Shown piece after piece: positions 1 through 9,464 of a stretch of DNA of 64,000 bases. The translations under genes and the position numbers were made by a program. Position 1 is the first letter of the stretch, and each line of letters starts with the position of its first letter. The notes below the pieces were generated by a model that had not been told where the DNA came from, made no database searches, and saw only the letters and a program-made list of their open reading frames with translations. The stretch comes from Peronospora farinosa. Lineage: Eukaryota > Oomycota > Peronosporomycetes > Peronosporales > Peronosporaceae. The stretch spans positions 971,568 to 1,035,567 of the forward strand of contig CANTFK010000983.1 of NCBI GenBank assembly GCA_947646735.1. The letters are read 5' to 3'.

Positions 1-554
1 AATCGAGGAGGAGTGTTGGAAGTTGAGTCTGAAGCGTTATAAAATTGTTTTTGTAGTTGCACTCGTGCAAAGTTAGTAAAAAGTAGAAAAGGAAATATGG
101 TTAGTGTTAACTCCTTACGTTTACTCCATACAACATGTGATCTTCCTGGAGCGCAACTTGACCTGGTCAAGTTGCAGATTGTCGTGCATCCATTCCGCAC
201 GTCTTATATGCAGGTCCCACATGTCGATTGTCTCTCCCGGTTCATCTCTTTGTCATTTTGGTTGTCCCATGTGGCGTCCGTCTCTCTTCGTCCAAACTGT
301 CACGTTGCATAATTACGAAAAATCAGGTTACGTTGGACATTACCTGTAACAGGTCTTAAAGTTGGCGCTTGAACGCTTGACAACATGTAAGAAAGTGACA
401 CCTTCTAACATGAAGATCTTGAGTTGCGATTAGTGCCAGCCGTCATCTGATCATGGATGGTCAGTGCAAGCGGGTAGTACACAAGTTGACTAGCAATCAT
501 CTATATCGAGATGGTTGGAGCACAGAGGAATTGGGAAAGAGTGGCTAGGAGACA
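1..554 (+). mobile_element. 3' edge of a second Copia-type element plus flank
   Basis: Bases 1-13 (tcgaggaggag context) match the purine tract that precedes the 3' LTR of the Copia element at 23716-23725, and TGTTGG at 14 looks like an LTR start. The window therefore seems to open at the 3' end of another Copia element. Its LTR end cannot be placed because the partner LTR lies outside the window. No coding potential is convincing up to 549; the short open frames here are not supported. Confidence 0.4.
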
Positions 555-843
555 TGTTAAACACGATCGTTTTTTTTTGACAGGTTGCAAGGTGTTGAAG
601 GCAAGGGCTATACCCTGTGCCCGGTAAGTTGCGACCGCACCCGAATTGGCTAATGTTGTGACATCTTAACAGATGTGGCGAAGCGGGATAGACGAACTAC
701 AGACTTGACATGGTATATTCGCAGTTGACTCTATCGTACATGTTAAAGCACTAGCGAAGGAGAGTAGTTAATGCTTAATATATTTTACTTTTACTTCTAC
801 CTCTACGTGCACAAGTGCACCACTACTTCACTCCACTCTTACA
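555..843 (+). repeat. Copia 5' LTR
   Basis: 289 bp, TGTTAAAC...CTTACA, nearly identical to 23726-24014. Differences include the T-run near 573-582, a 2-bp indel near 695, and substitutions near 706, 718 and 801. Should carry the promoter of the element. Confidence 0.93.
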
Positions 844-857
844 GGGCTATGAGCCCA
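844..857 (+). promoter_or_regulatory. Copia primer-binding site, probably iMet anticodon-half type
   Basis: Immediately after the 5' LTR the sequence reads gggctatgagccca. Its complement has the form of an initiator-Met anticodon stem-loop (GGG-CTCATAG-CCC, anticodon CAT central). Drosophila copia primes from an internally cut initiator tRNA in the same way; the match here is an inference. The gag ATG (849-851) lies inside this site. Confidence 0.6.
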
Positions 858-1689
858 ACGGAACGTGTTGTGGGCAAGCCCAAACAGGATGTGCCTAACG
901 TGGCAATCGGCGACCTTAATCGATTTAACGACGACCACCTCGAAAAAAAGTCGTCAGTGCCTGATGCGGCACTGGGCAAGGTGCTTGTCATGCTCGGAGA
1001 CTTATCTGATTGGCTGAATCGGATGGAGGTCTCCCAGAAGGAGCATGACGGTGGACACCAGAAGGACTCTGCGGAGTCAAGCGTCTTTGGTTCGGCTCTG
1101 GGAGCGGGTGGAGGGATGAATATCCAGGCTTTGGAATTTACCCCTCCCCGGAAGGGGTCACCGGACGACGTGTCGCCGGCTACGTACTTTGGATCCAGGA
1201 GACACTACGAAGCTGATGATGCAAATCATCAAGCAGGCCATGTTGCAGCAGACCGCAACATGGGATAAGCACCGGAACCTGCATATTTTATGGCAGGGGT
1301 GCCAGGCTATTACCCCGACGCGGGTATGCCGAACGTGATGCATGCCAACCCGAGAAAACAGGTTGTGGGGATTCCATACGCGCAACGTTAGAAGCTTGCA
1401 CTACAACCTTTTGATGGGAAGGAACTATACCATGGCCTTGGTAGTGGTTTCCTCGGATGGGGCAAGGAATTTGTGCGTCAAGTTGGTTTTGCCGAGCGTG
1501 CGTGTGGATTCACGTGGCCGGAAGACATCAAGGTGGATGTCTTAGGACAACACCTGGCCAGTAAGGCACAGACGTACTATCGTCGTCAAGTGGAGACTTG
1601 GTGGTGTGAAAGTCAAACCCTGGAGCATGCTATGCAAGGCTGCTTCAGACCTTCAGCACCAAAATCACGCCTGCCCAAAGCATGAAATT
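849..1689 (+). pseudogene. Copia gag, 5' half (interrupted)
   Basis: The reading frame starts at ATG 849 inside the primer-binding site and runs to a stop at 1266. Gag-like sequence continues in other frames to about 1689, including a stretch rich in Trp/Gln/Glu (1473-1640) typical of oomycete Copia gag. The Gypsy A insertion starts at 1694. The frame resumes at 20027, where the coding sequence rejoins across the GTTT duplication. At least one frameshift lies between 1266 and 1473. Product: the structural capsid protein of the element, now non-functional. Confidence 0.75.
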
Positions 1690-1693
1690 GTTT

Positions 1694-2992
1694 TGTGGTA
1701 AAGTCGATTAGAGAATTTTGGCTAAGTCCATACAATAATTTTCTCGATAAATCCGGAGCCGAGTTGCTGGGATTTTTCTCTTTAACGGTTGAATCCCTTT
1801 CCCATAACGGCGAGAGTCTTTCCCATAACGGTCGGATTCCTTTCTCATAAAGTTCGGATCCCTTTCTCATAACGGTTGTATCCCTCTCCCCCATTAAGTC
1901 ACTTACTAAAATGACTTATTGGGTGTGATGAAGTCGATCTCAATTCATGGACGATCGAATGGAAAAGCACCGTTGATCCAAGATTGTTTATTTGTTTGTT
2001 CAATAAAACGAATGAAGAAGGGATCAATGGTATCGAAGACGATGATGATATGGATTGAAACATACTTAAAGTGAAGACACATGGCATGATCACATTTCCG
2101 AATTATATTGAATAATCATGGAATAGGACACCGTTTGGATTATACTGGATTCCAGTATCGGTTGATCCAATTAGATGGATTGATTATAAAAGGATTATAC
2201 GTGAATGTGGAATAGTGGAATTTCGCAAAATGTGGATCGCGACTGTGGAGAAGCGAATGAGCATTATTTCGCAAAGTGTGATCACATGTTTTCGGTTAAG
2301 TCCGAAATGGCCAATATTGATGAGTCACGATCTCGCAGAAAGGTTTCGAGATGACGTCAAATGGGATGGAAAACAGTGAATGGTGTAGTTTGCAGTTCTA
2401 TGTGGGGTCAAATATGGCCTAGAAACTACGCTATTGCGATCTCCAGTATTTCCTATGGCGATCCGCGTGAACGCGATCGCTAAGAAGGAGGATGGGTACA
2501 TCCAAGTATGTGGAAGACGGTCTGGTGTGGATCACGTCGCTATGGAGGACTGGAATGGTGGACATGACATGTCACATAGATGGACCATCTCACATGACCT
2601 GAGAAACGGTGAAGAGGATAAGTCGTGATCCGGCGGATCGCGATCCGATGCTAATTATTAGTATCGCGATCCGATATTACTTATTAGTATCGCGATCCGA
2701 TACTAAAATAAGTACCGCGATCCGATACTAATTATTTAGTAACGCGATCCGATACTAATTATTTAGTACCGCGATCCGATACTAAAATACGTACCGCGAT
2801 TCGATACAAAAATGGTATTAGATCCAAGCGAGGTAGCGATCCAGATCGTGGCGATATTGGAGTGGACCACATTACAAGATCTGATTTCTCCGAAAGGGCG
2901 ATACGTGGCAATAGATCCTGAGCTACAGATAGTCAAGATCATAGGTTTTGGTATTTGATTGGTTAATATTAACACAGAGCTCAATTTGCTTC
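1694..2992 (+). repeat. Gypsy A 5' LTR, left part
   Basis: Aligned with 18210-19485 of the 3' LTR. It stops exactly at the GCTTC duplication (2988-2992) made by element B; the rest of the same LTR continues at 11162. It contains the CGCGATCCG tandem array. Confidence 0.92.
2635..2815 (+). repeat. Tandem array of quasi-palindromic CGCGATCCG units in the LTR
   Basis: About seven imperfect copies, 25-31 bp apart, of a unit built on agtatcgcgatccgatacta followed by an AT-rich spacer (attatt or aaaata). The core is nearly self-complementary. The 3' LTR copy of the array (19146-19305) has fewer units and different spacers, which explains most of the LTR length difference. Confidence 0.85.
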
Positions 2993-3452
2993 TGTAACGG
3001 GGCACCCTCCGACTATACTGATTACAGTATAGTCTACTTTCACTGATTACAGTGAAAGCAGGTGCCTCAATTACCTCTCTTACACAAGAGGCAGAGGAAG
3101 CTTTACTTCTAAACAAACGCTTAGAAGTAGAGGAAAAGAAAACTGTATTTAATATAGTTAACTATCTTAATAAAACTAATCTGTTATAACCTATGTTAAC
3201 TATATTAAACTACAACTATGTATGTTGACGACTTGCCCTCCACTCATTGCGCGCGTCCATCGGTCATTGGTCAGCGCGTTGGTTGATATGATGGCCCATA
3301 TCAACCAATAAGATGGCATCTCCAACTTCAAGGAGATCTACGAAAAATATTATAAGAAAAGGTAATATTGTCAAAATATTATTAGTTATAATAATATTTT
3401 ATTGACACTTCATATAAGTGTCAATATTATGTAACGGGCTCGCCCCGTTACA
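2993..3452 (-). repeat. Gypsy B 3' LTR (minus orientation)
   Basis: 460 bp, two differences from 10697-11156. Internal stem-loops: gactatact/agtatagtc and ctttcact/agtgaaag, both with the loop gattac; ggttgatatg/catatcaacc; ttgacactt/aagtgtcaa. The two ends pair as TGTAACGGG and CCCGTTACA. Confidence 0.93.
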
Positions 3453-3466
3453 TCACCCCCCCCCTC
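3453..3466 (-). promoter_or_regulatory. Gypsy B polypurine tract
   Basis: Reads tcacccccccccct on the plus strand, i.e. an A/G-only tract on the minus strand abutting the 3' LTR. That is where the plus-strand primer of a minus-oriented element belongs. Confidence 0.75.
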
Positions 3467-3530
3467 AACCAACAGTCACATTAGTGAATGTTTAGTGACT
3501 ATGGGAAAAGAGAACTTGTTGAATTTTCTT

Positions 3531-3543
3531 TCATTCAACAATT
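3531..3543 (+). promoter_or_regulatory. Initiator-like core promoter of the antisense gene
   Basis: TCATTCAACAATT closely fits the oomycete core promoter (Inr plus flanking region, consensus TCATTYYNCAWTT). It lies on the plus strand 6 bases before ATG 3549 and about 80 bases inside the LTR. It points in the antisense direction relative to gag-pol. Confidence 0.5.
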
Positions 3544-3548
3544 ACGCT

Positions 3549-4476
3549 ATGACAAAGTCAATGCGCGTCGCTGCTAAGGCAGCCAAGAGCTAGGCTGCAC
3601 GCCTGTGTGCAGCCGCTACTGAGGCTTCACAGCCTCAGCCAGTAGACACTAATGTGTCTGCTGGAAGTCAACATCAGCCTGCAACGCCTGTTGCAGGTTC
3701 ACGTAGCGCTTCGCCACGTGAAGATGTTGACCCAGAGTTAGTCGTTGACTACTCTGGTGAGTCGGATGACGCATCCGGCTCAAAGTCACCTGTGTCACTC
3801 CCGGGCTCTCCCCGGGGTGATACCTCGTCGTCTAATGCTACGAAGAGGGATCGTGGTACATTGAGTGAATCAATGTACCGTGAAATGTTCGGGTCGTCTG
3901 ATTCATCAGACGACCCGCCAAACGAGTCGAAGGATAGTGACTCGGGTGGGGACCGTAAGGGTGATGTCAGTGCTTCTACTGACATCAATGCTCATATTGT
4001 TTGTACTTCTGTTGACACTAATGCTCGTGGTGTCGGTACTTCTGTTGACACCACGCAGGAGGCTTTAGACCGCAACGTAATGCGTCTTGCTCCTGATCGC
4101 AAGCCATGGATGCTACCTAAGCATCTGCTTGATCGTTGGTCTGGAAAGACCAACGAACGGTTCCCCATACCGTTGTTTGATGCGTCAAAGCTTCATGGCC
4201 TTGACGCCAGTGCGAAGAACTTTCGCACTGAGAACGATTATTACATCGATGTGTTCCTTGAACATCGATGGTCATGGCCCACACAAGAAGCGTGAGGCCG
4301 ACGCGTTCCTCCAATCTTGGAACGCGTTTATTACCAACGTTTTAAACGTTGGGAAAGAGGCTTGGTTTCAAAGACTTTTTGCTAGCCGCAATAAGTTTGA
4401 GAAACGAAGTACGTCCGGTGCATGCTATCGTTTGCATCGGTTATCTAGAGAGGCAGGCCTGTTATGCATCTCTTAG
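3549..4476 (+). pseudogene. Antisense accessory gene of Gypsy B, N-terminal and central part (broken)
   Basis: Plus-strand frame from ATG 3549, with an in-frame TAG near 3591, then open to 4295; a second frame continues the similarity-free but protein-like sequence to 4476. The N-terminal part is Ser/Asp/Pro-rich and acidic. The central part is globular and rich in aromatic residues (W, F, Y). No sense ORF covers 3549-4509, so this frame is not a shadow of pol there. Function unknown; I recognise no family. It appears to continue, with at least one frameshift, into the coiled-coil frame at 4854-5270. Antisense ORFs between pol and the 3' LTR are known in some plant Gypsy elements. Confidence 0.5.
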
Positions 4477-4509
4477 GGCGACCCATGACCGGGGTGCCTA
4501 AGCACATCG

Positions 4510-7248
4510 TCAAGATCGCCTAAGGAGGCGTACCTCCTTACTGAGCCCTGGTGGAGGGCTCGCATCTCTTCTGAAATGCGTGAAGGGATTGCTACTTTGC
4601 AATCCCTTTACGAGCGCGCTGGGCGCTCGTTTCCGATGGTCCTTCTTCACCATCGGGTGTATCTTGTCGTACTGTTCGACAAGGCCGGGAACGTCGGCCA
4701 TCAGTTGGGCCCGAGGTTCCCAGCTATCCGCCGAAGGCGGATAGCCACGCCACCGGACGAGATAACTCGTCCGACGTCCCTTCACCTCGCGATGCTTTAG
4801 TAAGCGTTCCACGAGGAAGCGCTTCCCACCATGGGAGTCCACCAGCGGATGCGGTGGTGGAGGAAAACCCCTGTCCGATTCTTTTATCGTACTTGGCTGC
4901 TGAGTTAGACGGGTTTGCCCGTGTAACTCGTGAGCTACGTTGTGATGTTGATCACGAACGGGATAAGCGTCGCCGCTTAGAGGACATTGTGCGACAGCTT
5001 GGGTTTGACCATGAGAAGTCTCGGACAAACAATGCTGTCGCACTATTGGAGAATGAACGGCGGCTTCATTCTTTAAGTAACGAGCTGGCGACAGCTCGTC
5101 AGAAGATTGTCCAATATCATGGGACGATCTCATCTCTACACTACCAGATATCGAATCTGGTTCGTGACAACAAGAATCTGAAGGGGATTCTTGAGAATAA
5201 CGGCTATCTTCGTCGTTCGAAGAAGCCGCGTACTGAAAGTACGGACGAAGACGTCCCACGTAAAACGTAGGATGCGTACGCATCCTGCGTGGCAACTCGA
5301 TCGTGTATGCGTTGCCTAGGCGGCGCAATACACGGAACGGGCCGATGTACTTGGGCAACAATTTATTGCTGCATAATTTAGTCACTATGTGTTTAGGTAG
5401 GTTTACTGTTGACAGTAAAACTAAATCACCTTCAATAAATGTTTGAGCATTTGCCCTTCCATTATTGTCTGCGTTTCGCTTTTGCTTATCCACCGCTTCT
5501 GCGATGGAGTCTTGCACGAAACGGAATACCGCTTCACGAGTCAGCAGGAAATCCTCAGCTGACTCGTTGCTTTTGGCTGCAGTACATTGTGAATGCACTG
5601 CAGAGATATCGGTTACTAATTCAGCGAGAACATTACTGTTCTCACTTGTGATAACTCGAACGATGCTGATATCTTCAGCATCGTTGTCAGTAAGAGCGTC
5701 ATCGCTCTTACTTTCTTCCTCTTCACCGAAGTCGAATGGTACGACTTCAGTTACTTTCGCGTCGACCATAACGTCGTCGCGTGATGAGCAAGAGCCAGAT
5801 TGGTTCTCGCTCGAGCGAGTTCCTCCCCCCCTTGAATTAGAGTCACCTTCTACTAAGGTGGGGACACGTGGATGGCGAAGGCCATTCACGTAGAACGGTG
5901 TATGCGTCGTGGACGCATGCACGGAGTTGTTGATGGCGAATTCGACCATCGACAAGAACTCACTCCAACTCGTAAACGAGTGGACGTACCCTCGAAGAAT
6001 CTCTTCGAGGACGCGATTGGCGCGTTCAGTCTGACCATCGGTTTCTGGATGGTCAGAAGTAGACATTGTGAGCCGTGTTTGGAACACGGAACGCCAAAAC
6101 TCAGCCGTGAACCGGGGGTCCCTATCGGACACAAGTTCACGGGGTAAACCGTGCAATCGAAAGATTGTATCGATTAACACTCGAGCACAGCCCTCTGCTG
6201 TGATCGAATCAGGTACAGCAACAAGATGTACCATCTTGCTGAACCTGTCCACAAACACGAGAATACCATTATTTCCGTGAGCGTCTTTGGAAAACCCAAA
6301 GACGAAGTCCATTGATACGGACTCCCAGCACTCTGTCAGAACAGGTAGAGGCTGCAATGGTGCGCGGAGTGAAGGACTAGGCCTCACTCGTTGACACACC
6401 TCGCAAGCACGCACGTACTTGCGCACAAACTTATACTGGCGTGGCCAGTAAAAGTCGCGACTGACCGTGAGGTAAGTCTTCTCACGGCCGCGATGCCCAC
6501 TTATTGGTGCATCGTGACATTCAAACATGATCCGTAACCTGAGATCATGTTGTGGCGGTACAACGACACGAGGCGTGTCGTTGTTGATGGCTGTGTAGTA
6601 CAGTAAGCCGTCCCGCTGGGTGTATCGATCTAGAAAAGATCGATACATGGCAGGCAAGCGCTTCTTAGCTTGCGTGTATGGGTCCTTGAGGTACTCCATC
6701 AGGCGTACAAGATCATTATCTTGTGCGCATGCCATTCTAATGTCGTCGAGTAAGCTCGACGACAAGACGCTGGTACTCAGCGTGGCGACAGTGGTGTTCA
6801 CATCACTGTCGGATTGCACAATCGGCTCTAGGTCAGGCCGACGTGAAAGAGCATCGGCGACGACGTTAAGTCGTCCCGGCTTATACTCCACGGAGAAGTT
6901 GTACTCCGCGAAGAACGACAACCATCTCGCCATTCGTTGCGAGAGGTGTGGACTATTTACAGCCGTGCGTAGTGACACATGGTCTGTATATACAATGAAC
7001 GGTCTATCTCCTAAGAGATAGACGCGAAACTTAGCCAGTGCATACTTCATGGCAAGGAGTTCCTTGTCATGCACCGGGTAATTGCGCTCAGCCGGTTGCA
7101 GCTGACGCGATTGATAACAGACGATACGCTCGGCGCCGTCTGTATCATATTGCATCAGTGCGCAGCCGATTGCAAAATCACTGGCGTCACAGACCACATG
7201 AAATGGTCTGTCTTGATCGGCAATCGTTAATACTGGCGATTGCATCAA
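4510..7248 (-). CDS. Gypsy B pol: RNase H, integrase, chromodomain
   Basis: 912 codons, open from the RT/RNase H junction (7248, no ATG; follows a 1-nt frameshift). RNase H (residues about 1-140) has the VCDASDFAIG motif. Integrase has an HHCC zinc site (H-GH then CEVC) at about 250-300 and a D,D,E core (SMDF; SDRDPRF; TERANRVLEE) at about 320-440. A GPY/F-like module and a long low-complexity linker follow. The chromodomain (about 795-850; FLVERLLKHR, YLVRWRGY, SWEP) is expected to direct integration to marked chromatin. The linker is antisense to the coiled-coil ORF at 4854-5270. Confidence 0.85.
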   Translation of the reverse strand: MMQSPVLTIADQDRPFHVVCDASDFAIGCALMQYDTDGAERIVCYQSRQLQPAERNYPVHDKELLAMKYALAKFRVYLLGDRPFIVYTDHVSLRTAVNSPHLSQRMARWLSFFAEYNFSVEYKPGRLNVVADALSRRPDLEPIVQSDSDVNTTVATLSTSVLSSSLLDDIRMACAQDNDLVRLMEYLKDPYTQAKKRLPAMYRSFLDRYTQRDGLLYYTAINNDTPRVVVPPQHDLRLRIMFECHDAPISGHRGREKTYLTVSRDFYWPRQYKFVRKYVRACEVCQRVRPSPSLRAPLQPLPVLTECWESVSMDFVFGFSKDAHGNNGILVFVDRFSKMVHLVAVPDSITAEGCARVLIDTIFRLHGLPRELVSDRDPRFTAEFWRSVFQTRLTMSTSDHPETDGQTERANRVLEEILRGYVHSFTSWSEFLSMVEFAINNSVHASTTHTPFYVNGLRHPRVPTLVEGDSNSRGGGTRSSENQSGSCSSRDDVMVDAKVTEVVPFDFGEEEESKSDDALTDNDAEDISIVRVITSENSNVLAELVTDISAVHSQCTAAKSNESAEDFLLTREAVFRFVQDSIAEAVDKQKRNADNNGRANAQTFIEGDLVLLSTVNLPKHIVTKLCSNKLLPKYIGPFRVLRRLGNAYTIELPRRMRTHPTFYVGRLRPYFQYAASSNDEDSRYSQESPSDSCCHEPDSISGSVEMRSSHDIGQSSDELSPARYLKNEAAVHSPIVRQHCLSETSHGQTQAVAQCPLSGDAYPVRDQHHNVAHELHGQTRLTQQPSTIKESDRGFPPPPHPLVDSHGGKRFLVERLLKHREVKGRRTSYLVRWRGYPPSADSWEPRAQLMADVPGLVEQYDKIHPMVKKDHRKRAPSALVKGLQSSNPFTHFRRDASPPPGLSKEVRLLRRS
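4854..5270 (+). CDS. Antisense accessory gene of Gypsy B, coiled-coil C-terminal part
   Basis: 138 codons, plus strand, opposite the pol linker. Residues about 12-115 form a heptad-patterned coiled coil (RRLEDIVRQL, LENERRLHSLSNELA, ISNLVRDNKNL). The C-terminus is basic (RRSKKPRTE) and nuclear-signal-like. The frame reads open upstream of the GTG/ATG start region, so it is probably the tail of the longer antisense gene beginning at 3549, separated by frame breaks between 4295 and 4850. The part opposite the chromodomain (4576-4800) is the least certain. Function unknown; a self-associating nuclear factor is only a guess. Confidence 0.45.
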   Translation: MVEENPCPILLSYLAAELDGFARVTRELRCDVDHERDKRRRLEDIVRQLGFDHEKSRTNNAVALLENERRLHSLSNELATARQKIVQYHGTISSLHYQISNLVRDNKNLKGILENNGYLRRSKKPRTESTDEDVPRKT

Positions 7249-8208
7249 GCTTTGCTTAATCGTTCAAAGGAACGCTGGCAGTCAGCGTTCCAATTCCACT
7301 TTACATTTTTCTTGAGTAAACAAGAAAGATGTACTGTCATTTCGGCGTAGTTGCGCGAGTACTTGTGCAAGTACGCCGCTAGCCCAAGGAACTTCCTTAG
7401 TCCCTTGACATCGACTGGCACTGGCCAGTCGGTGATCGCCTTGATCTTTTCTGGATCAGGGCGTACGCCGTTCTTTCCGACGATGAACCCAAGAAGTGGT
7501 ATTTCACTAGCTGCGAATATACACTTCTTGAGGTTGGCGTACAACTTATGCTCGCGCATAAGTGTAAGAACCTTACGGACGTGGAGTCTATGGACTTCCA
7601 CGTCTGTTTTCCCGTCCATAGCTCGACTATGGACGAACACATCATCGAAGTAACTCGGTGCGAATTCGCGCACCGGTCTCAATACATCTATTGAATGTGG
7701 CTGGTGCATTACTAAGCCCTTGCGGCATCACCAACCATTCCCAGAGCATACCACTGGTAGTGCTCACTGCTGTGTACGGGATGTCCCGTTCACGCATTAG
7801 GATCTGATAGAAACCATCCATCAGATCCATGGACGAAAAGATGGTACTCTTAGACATACCATCTATGATTACTTCCTTTCTCGGTATCGGCGTTTGCGCC
7901 GGTATCGTTGCAGCGTTCAACTTATTGAACGCGTGCACTATCCGCCACCCTCCTGTGTCCTTGCGCACACAGAAGGTCGGAGAGCTGTGAGGTGAGGTTG
8001 ACTCCCTCACATGACCCGCTGCTAGGCGATCGGCAAAGAACTTGTCGATCGCCTCGACCTGTTCCCGAGGCAGTGGCCACTGCTTCATGACACAATATTT
8101 TGTGCCAGGAACAAGGTCGATCTCGTGTCGAGTACCTTTATCCTTAGGCAACTCGCACGGAACGGATTCAGGGAATACATCCTTGAATTCGACCAAATCC
8201 TTATACAA
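7245..8208 (-). pseudogene. Gypsy B reverse transcriptase (frameshifted)
   Basis: Two overlapping minus frames. 7642-8208 holds RT fingers and palm (HEIDLVPGT; MDLMDGFYQI; MPQGLSNAPATF). 7245-7709 continues with the YFDDVFVHSR catalytic box and the thumb/connection (LLGFIVGKNGVRPDPEK; LRKFLGLAAYLHKY). A frameshift near 7690 and another near 7248 separate them from each other and from RNase H. The catalytic YFDD is intact. Confidence 0.82.
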
Positions 8209-8214
8209 AGGATT

Positions 8215-9310
8215 TTACTTCAGCGACTCCCAGGATTGCGATGTATATCGTTCAATCCGAGTCTTCTCATCAAGGACACTTTCGTCTATTGATGAGCTGC
8301 TGAGAACCCGTTCGTTCTCGGCAAAAACTGTTGCTGACCGAATGTCAGTCATGTACTCGTCCTCTGCGACGAGCAAACAGATCTGCTTGACTTTGCCACT
8401 ACGCAGATCACGCAAGAACCTTTTAGGTTCTAGCGTAGGCAACTGAGTTATCTTCGAAGTTAACTTCGGAGGCGCGATCAGATCAAGCGTATAAGCGCCT
8501 ACGTTTGATCCGTCATTAACCAAGACGTTCAACGTCTCGGTTACTTCCTGGGGACTTATTCCCTCAGGGCATTGGGGACTTATTCCCTCAGTGATTATTT
8601 CCTGGGGACTTATTCCCGCAGGCTCGATGAAACTTGTTCCATCGACTTCCTCTAGCTGTGGTGGCGCAACCACAGCGAGATCCTCTACGATCAACTCTCC
8701 AGTTGATCTAGGATTACCGTGTTGCCGCTTCTGGGCAACCGATTTACTCTTCGGTGAATGCTGCCCTCTAGGCGAGCATTCATGTCCCGATCCACTCGAC
8801 TTATTCGAGTGGTGTACCTTCGGCGCTGCCTGTGCTTGTGCACAGCCGCCGGCAGCTTGCTCCACAGCGTGACTGTCTGTCACGCTGAGTTCTTGTGCAG
8901 TCGTACTAACGGCCGAACCACAATTGAGGCCATCACACTCACTCGTAGAACATTCACACGCTTTTGAACGCTCCAAGACGTTCATCAGATGGCCATCTGA
9001 TGAACAAGCGGCAGGCATCTTCACGGTTCGATGCTGCCAGCTGACCCATGGCTCGTACCTTCTGAGCCATGGTAATCCTAGGATGACATCAAATTTGTCA
9101 TCCAGATCAAGTACGATAAAATCCTCATCGTACTTTTTGCCTTCAAGCGTGTAGTGAATTCCCACTACACGTTTCTTTACTGTTACGGATGCGCCCGTTG
9201 CAAGGCGCACCGTCATCCTCGTTGGAGGGGTCTCGCGCTCAACATATATTGAGCCTACGATCATCTAGCGATTGGCGTCGAACAAAGTTGTTCGAAGCCC
9301 CACAATCAAC
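8215..9310 (-). pseudogene. Gypsy B aspartic protease and linker (broken)
   Basis: The active-site motif DCGAS is encoded at 9307-9293 in one frame. The rest of the protease (VILGLPWLRRYEPWVSW) lies in another frame, 8215-9264, so there is a frameshift near 9260. A low-complexity linker with three copies of a GISPQE-type repeat (8545-8635) follows. An in-frame TAA (8217-8215) separates this frame from RT; the frame continues open beyond it. Confidence 0.75.
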
Positions 9311-9464
9311 TATGACATGTTCTTTGTCACTTCGATCTTCAATGTGATGAGGGATACCTCATCACTGGGAGCGGCAACACACAGTGACTGTGTGTTGGGA
9401 GCAACCTTCGTCAAGAGTCCCGCGAACTCTCTTGACGTTGCTGGATCAGTAGGACGCTCCGCCC

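Noticed and set aside
97..349. Short ORFs near the left end
   Set aside because: Probable LTR or flank sequence; no family pattern.
1899..2093. 64-codon minus ORF present twice (also 18416-18610), and 2434-2628 plus (also 18951-19145)
   Set aside because: Duplicate only because they lie in the two LTR copies of Gypsy A; no protein features.
4117..4314. Minus-strand frame opposite the antisense gene N-terminal region
   Set aside because: Lies outside the pol frame, short, no domain; explained by strand symmetry from the dense inverted repeats.
4576..4800. Plus-strand 74-codon frame opposite the chromodomain
   Set aside because: The sense strand has a clear, conserved chromodomain, and the antisense frame is flanked by stops; only the parts at 3549-4476 and 4854-5270 are kept.
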